Shown in pieces: positions 61,301 through 64,000 of a stretch of DNA of 64,000 nucleotides (its first letter is position 1; every line of letters starts with the position of its first letter). This DNA is from Mitsuaria chitosanitabida ATCC BAA-476 = NBRC 102408 (GTDB taxonomy: Bacteria; Pseudomonadota; Gammaproteobacteria; Burkholderiales; Burkholderiaceae_C), in contig NZ_BCYP01000018.1 in the NCBI RefSeq assembly GCF_001598255.1, positions 124,001 to 188,000 on the forward strand. Direction: 5' to 3'. The notes below the pieces were generated by a model that was not told the origin of the DNA, did not search any database, and saw only the letters and a list, made by a program, of their open reading frames with translations. A program made the translations under genes and the position numbers.

Positions 61301-61935
61301 GAGATCGCCTTGAAGCCGACCCAGGCGCCCGAGAAGCGCGACAGCGCCCAGCCGTAGAGGCCGAACTCGAGGTACTCGGCGACGTTGCCCGGATGCACCA
61401 GCGGCATGGACCAGGCCTGCAGCGCGAGGTCGCTCTGATGCGGGGTCGACGAGGACACGCAGCCGTGGTCGTCGCCGCAGACGACCAGCACGCCGCCCTG
61501 CGTCGCCGTCCCGTAGACGTTGCCGTGCTTGAGCGCGTCGCCGGAGCGGTCCACGCCCGGGCCCTTGCCGTACCACATGGCGAAGACGCCATCGACGGTG
61601 CGCTTGGGATCCAGCGCCACGCGCTGCACGCCCAGGCAGGCGGTGGCGGCCAGGTCCTCGTTGATCGCGGGCAGGAAGTTCACCTGCGCCTTGTCGAGGA
61701 ACTTCTTCGCCTTCCACAGCTGCTGGTCGACCATGCCCAGCGGGCTGCCCCGGTAGCCGCTGACGAAGCCCGCGGTCTTAAGGCCGTGACGTTCGTCCTG
61801 GGCCTTCTGGGCCAGCAGCAGCCGCACCAGGGCCTGCGTGCCGGTGAGGAACACCTGGCCGGACGTGGCGGCGAGGTTGTCGGACAGCTGGTACGGACGC
61901 AGCGCGGGCGCGGCGGCAAGACTGGCTTCGGTCAT
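58348..61935 (-). CDS. fused indolepyruvate:ferredoxin oxidoreductase
   Basis: A 1195-residue single-chain 2-oxoacid:ferredoxin oxidoreductase that decarboxylates aryl pyruvates (transamination products of aromatic and possibly branched amino acids) to acyl-CoA. The N-terminal pyruvate-binding domain has FVSGYRGSPLGMVDQQ. The TPP region has PYFCSGCPHNTSTKLPEG, and GMGA-type MGAEGVDWAAHSRF. A 4Fe-4S motif CEGCGDCGQASNC precedes the gamma-type domain (VTGVGGTGVVTVGALV). A GGGGGAGA ribosome site precedes the ATG at 61935. The divergent Lrp gene probably regulates it. Confidence 0.93.
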   Translation of the reverse strand: MTEASLAAAPALRPYQLSDNLAATSGQVFLTGTQALVRLLLAQKAQDERHGLKTAGFVSGYRGSPLGMVDQQLWKAKKFLDKAQVNFLPAINEDLAATACLGVQRVALDPKRTVDGVFAMWYGKGPGVDRSGDALKHGNVYGTATQGGVLVVCGDDHGCVSSSTPHQSDLALQAWSMPLVHPGNVAEYLEFGLYGWALSRFSGAWVGFKAISEVVESGMTVDLDAVPLDFERPVDHTPPTNLHIRSVDLPSLELESRLAHKIDAVLAFAKVNSIDKHIVVSPRATLGIVTVGKAHYDFMEVLRRLDLDPNALAAAGVRVYKVGLVYPLEPTRIREFAQGLTDMLVIEEKAPVVERQIKELLYHLPDAQRPRVVGKSDEHGAAVLSSLGELRPSRIMPTVADWLARLNPALDRRHLVVDFLTPCLLSNGADGVRRQPYFCSGCPHNTSTKLPEGSRALAGIGCHFMASWMERGTSGLIQMGAEGVDWAAHSRFTTEKHVFQNLGDGTYYHSGYLAIRQAIAAKANITYKILYNDAVAMTGGQPVDGQTSVPQIARQVEAEGVKRLVVVSDEIDKYDGHHGLFPAGTTFHDRSELDAVQRELREIAGVTVLIYDQTCAAEKRRRRKKGEFPDPNKRIFINESVCEGCGDCGQASNCLSVVPVETDFGRKRAIEQSSCNKDFSCVNGFCPSFVSVHGAKLKKRAGAAFGPADLAREIAAITPPATWAWTGPFDMLVTGVGGTGVVTVGALVTMAAHLEGKQSSVLDFMGFAQKGGAVLSFVRVAPTQDLLNQVRIDTQQADVLLACDMVVGASADALATVKAGRTVILANTHELPTAAFVRNPDASLQAESLLAKMRHAVGEGQDLLASIDAQDIAQRLMGDTMPSNIVMLGACWQRGLVPVSFEALMRAIELNGVAVENNKTAFALGRLAIAAPEALRRLAGEQAGSAVQWFNFDQLDDKDGRPGLVSRRKAFLTEYQDAAYASRYEALVQRVRAAEQALGEAGKGLRLTKAVARYYAKLLAIKDEYEVARLYTDGKFEAALKAQFEDWDHLSFHMAPPMLSKPGADGRAKKVELGSWTFKALKALAKFKGLRGGALDLFGKTEERRVERQLIRDYEALVDELLRGLSADKLEIATKLARLPEGIRGYGHVKLANVATVRAQWKDLLDRFHGRAVEAPVAIIPLTQAPARVKGVAEL

Positions 61936-62008
61936 GGCTTGTCTCCCCCATGCCCCCCAACGGGGACCGGCCGCGCGGACGGGCCGGGCGACCTGGGATG
62001 TTCGTTGA

Positions 62009-62037
62009 AATGAATGGAGGGATTCTTTACGAGACAA
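62009..62037 (-). promoter_or_regulatory. candidate promoter of the indolepyruvate oxidoreductase
   Basis: On the minus strand TTGTCT (62037-62032), 17-bp spacer, TTCATT (62014-62009), about 75 bp before the ATG. The 173-bp gap shared with the Lrp gene also has the self-similar TTGATCGATTGATC stretch, a possible Lrp site. Confidence 0.3.
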
Positions 62038-62108
62038 TGCGCGGTTTCTTGCTCGGTTTGCTCGATCCGTCGACTTGATCGATTGATCCATTCTCAAAAG
62101 AGGCTGGA

Positions 62109-62579
62109 ATGGAGAATGAACGTTTCGATCGTGCCACGCGCCTGATCCTGGAGGCGCTCCAGGCCGACGCGCGCCAGAGCACCCAGCAGCTGGCGGACCG
62201 GGTGGGGCTGTCGGCCACGCCGGTGTGGCGCCGGGTCAAGGAACTGGAGGAGCGCGGCGTGATCCGCCGCCATGTGGCGCTGGTCGACCGCGAGCAACTG
62301 GGGCTGTCCATCTGCGTGCTGGCCAACGTCAGCCTGGTGAGGCACACCGAGGGCGCGGTCGACGCCTTCGAGGCGATGGTCGCCGGCAGCCCGGAGATCG
62401 TCGAATGCCAGGCCATCACCGGCGAGGCCGACTACGTCATGAAGATCGTCGCCCCGGACATGAAGGCCTACGACCAGTTCCTGCAGAGCAAGGTGTTCAA
62501 GGTGCCCGGCGTGGCCAGCGTGCGCAGCAACGTCGTGCTGCGCGAGGTGAAGTACGAGACGGCTTATCCGGTGCCCTGA
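62109..62579 (+). CDS. Lrp/AsnC-family transcriptional regulator
   Basis: A 156-residue regulator. The N-terminal HTH reads LILEALQADARQSTQQLADRVGLSATPVWRRVKELEERGVIRRHVA (in pieces); the RAM effector domain (about 70-150) has VECQAITGEADYVMKIVAPDMKAYDQFL. AGAGG precedes the ATG. Divergent from the indolepyruvate oxidoreductase, a common arrangement in which an aromatic amino acid controls the catabolic gene. Confidence 0.92.
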   Translation: MENERFDRATRLILEALQADARQSTQQLADRVGLSATPVWRRVKELEERGVIRRHVALVDREQLGLSICVLANVSLVRHTEGAVDAFEAMVAGSPEIVECQAITGEADYVMKIVAPDMKAYDQFLQSKVFKVPGVASVRSNVVLREVKYETAYPVP

Positions 62580-62696
62580 GGGTCGTCGGCCCCATCGAGA
62601 CCCGGATCGACGCGCCGCGCGCGACCGGGGCGCGGCGCCGATGGATGCTGGTTCTCCTCAATGTGCGCCGCTGAACAAAGTGACATTCTTCCGCCC

Positions 62697-63395
62697 ATGT
62701 TCTCCGTCTACGGCACATCCGGAAAGATCCTGACCGGCGGTCTGGAGCAGGTCCGCGACCTGGCGCCCGTGCAGGCCGTGGCGCGTACCCGCGCCGTCGC
62801 GCCGATCGCGCGCCAGGGCGATCTGACGCCCTCGTCCGTGGTGCTGGCCGCGCTGGGGCAGGGCGGCGGGGGCAACACCGGCGGGCCGCTGCCGACCGGG
62901 CCGTCGGCCTATGTCGCCAACGAGGCGCTGGCCGCCTATGCCGGCGACACGACCCGCCAGGTGCTCACCCAGGTCCACCAGCTGATGAGCCGCAAGCTGA
63001 TCAGCGTGCGCTCCGGCGCGACGCTGCGCCAGGCGCAGCGGACCATGTCCCGCGCGGGTGTGGGTCAGGCCCCGGTGCTGGGGCCGGCGGGCGAGGTGCG
63101 GGGGCTGTTCACGCGCGCCGATCTGATGCGCGGCCTGCCGGACGACCTGGACGAGGCGGCCGAGATGGCCGTGGTCGCCCATCGGCTGGCGTCGCCGGTC
63201 GACGAGGTGATGTGGACGCCGGTGCCGGTGGCGCTGTCGGACACGCCGCTGCGCGAGGCCGCGCAGCTGATGCTGGATCTGGGACTGCCGGGCTTGCCCG
63301 TCTCGCAGGACGACGGCCAGCTGATCGGCTTTCTCTCGCGCAGCGACCTGCTGCGCGGCATGACGCACGAGCCGCCGCTGGACCTCTGGTCCTGA
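62697..63395 (+). CDS. CBS-domain pair protein
   Basis: A 232-residue cytoplasmic protein. An N-terminal region of about 90 residues is Ala/Gly-rich without a recognised fold. Two CBS motifs follow: LMSRKLISVRSGATLRQAQRTMSRAGVGQAPVLGPAGEVRGLFTRADL and VMWTPVPVALSDTPLREAAQLMLDLGLPGLPVSQDDGQLIGFLSRSDLLR (in pieces). Probably senses adenine nucleotides. The start MFSVYGTSG is chosen over an ATG 12 codons upstream; CATTCT seven bases before it may be a leaderless -10. Confidence 0.85.
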   Translation: MFSVYGTSGKILTGGLEQVRDLAPVQAVARTRAVAPIARQGDLTPSSVVLAALGQGGGGNTGGPLPTGPSAYVANEALAAYAGDTTRQVLTQVHQLMSRKLISVRSGATLRQAQRTMSRAGVGQAPVLGPAGEVRGLFTRADLMRGLPDDLDEAAEMAVVAHRLASPVDEVMWTPVPVALSDTPLREAAQLMLDLGLPGLPVSQDDGQLIGFLSRSDLLRGMTHEPPLDLWS

Positions 63396-63463
63396 GTCGA
63401 CGGCGTCGATCGGGCCATCGGCCCGTGGTCATGGCGACGTCGGCCGTGACCTGCGAGGCGCGA

Positions 63464-63898
63464 TCAGTATTTGCGGCCGCCGCGCTGCGCTTCTTCCAGC
63501 TCGATGGCCTGCTGGGTGCGCCAGTCGGTGCAGACGAAGTAACCGTCCTCCACGATGCGATCCCGCAGCGAGTCGTCGCCGCGCGCGATGCGCCCGTCCT
63601 TGCACACCAGGCTGCCGGTGGGCGAGCCCTGCTCGGACAGCGCCTTGCCGACCATCATGCTGTCGCGCGTGTAGAGCGTCAGCGCCAGCAGCGCCGCGAG
63701 CACGCTGAGCATCAGCACCACGCCGACCACGATCTCGCTGGCGTCGCGCAGGGCCGATGGCACCGGCGCTGCGGCGGCGGCGCGGGGCGCGGCGGCGAAG
63801 CTGGCGGCCTCTCTCGAGGCCTGCGCGGACGAGGCGCCGCGCGACTGCAGATTCGACCGGTTGACGCCGGTCGACGGACGGGTGGTGGCCATGTTCAT
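63464..63898 (-). CDS. single-pass membrane protein of unknown function
   Basis: A 144-residue protein with an Ala/Ser-rich cytoplasmic N-terminus, one membrane helix (about 55-76, IVVGVVLMLSVLAALLALTLY) and an extracytoplasmic tail with two Cys (SLVCKDGR and YFVCTDWRT) that could form a disulfide. Family not recognised. ATGs at 63898 and 63892 are both possible. Confidence 0.65.
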   Translation of the reverse strand: MNMATTRPSTGVNRSNLQSRGASSAQASREAASFAAAPRAAAAAPVPSALRDASEIVVGVVLMLSVLAALLALTLYTRDSMMVGKALSEQGSPTGSLVCKDGRIARGDDSLRDRIVEDGYFVCTDWRTQQAIELEEAQRGGRKY

Positions 63899-64000
63899 GG
63901 GACTGATCGCAAGTACAGACGGTCAGTGGACGGACGGGATGAAGGCTACAGGCGACCGGCCCGGGGAACTACTTAAATGCTGGATCAAGGCCCAAAAATG

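Noticed and set aside
58159-62013. A 1284-codon plus-strand frame opposite the indolepyruvate oxidoreductase
   Set aside because: Shadow of a strongly supported gene; composition is repetitive Arg/Ala/Val/His without family motifs.
63899-64000. Start of a further gene at the right edge
   Set aside because: The last 102 bases show no ribosome site followed by a sustained frame; nothing can be supported.

Overview
The window is a GC-rich, densely coded bacterial chromosome segment. Gene content and order point to a betaproteobacterium of the Burkholderiales, probably near Roseateles/Mitsuaria/Rubrivivax (inference from gene families, not from a marker gene). The pointers are two cyanophycin synthetases with their dedicated ABC transporter and DUF1854 partner, a TRAP dicarboxylate system under a FixJ-type regulator, AceK next to isovaleryl-CoA dehydrogenase and a beta-carbonic anhydrase, and a fused indolepyruvate oxidoreductase. 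I see no rRNA, tRNA, CRISPR array or insertion sequence.

Layout. 1-3395: a truncated TRAP solute-binding protein divergent from a sensor kinase/response regulator pair. 3389-3977: a small toxin-antitoxin operon. 4051-6482: a hydrolase/acyl carrier protein/ketosynthase cassette. 6609-8795: a second two-component system. 8879-10372: a retron-type reverse transcriptase whose upstream 245 bases are full of inverted repeats, the best candidate for an uncommon system here. 10618-13855: a lipoprotein hydrolase, a LysR regulator and a hormone-sensitive-lipase-family protein that has lost its catalytic serine. 13995-20121: a complete RND efflux operon closed by a clear terminator. 20419-22076: an AbiE type IV toxin-antitoxin pair. 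22083-29167: a small membrane protein, a fluoroacetate-dehalogenase-like hydrolase coupled to LtrA, a GGDEF protein and two multihaem cytochromes c. 29168-30770: 35-bp tandem repeats and REP-like palindromes around two hsp20 genes.

30771-40737 is a cyanophycin locus: cphA', cphA and a FUSC membrane protein on the minus strand, diverging from an ABC exporter with a zinc-ribbon N-terminus and a DUF1854 protein. 40739-42417 holds a two-gene envelope operon. 42680-49744 is an acyl-CoA/branched-chain degradation block (isovaleryl-CoA dehydrogenase, carbonic anhydrase, AceK, thiolase, SDR, acyl-CoA dehydrogenase). It starts with a perfect 16-bp palindrome at the likely promoter. 49993-58160 holds a beta-propeller lipoprotein, a HELGH protease, fumarase C, a DUF1800/DUF1501 export pair with a strong terminator, and a DUF4160/DUF2442 pair. 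58348-63898 holds the fused indolepyruvate:ferredoxin oxidoreductase with its divergent Lrp regulator, a CBS-pair protein and a membrane protein.

Two themes recur. Several regulatory or stand-alone genes carry a -10-like hexamer 6-8 bases before the ATG and no Shine-Dalgarno, which suggests leaderless mRNAs. Three or four toxin/antiphage-type cassettes (RelE-type pair, retron-like RT, AbiE, possibly DUF4160/DUF2442) are slotted between conserved blocks.
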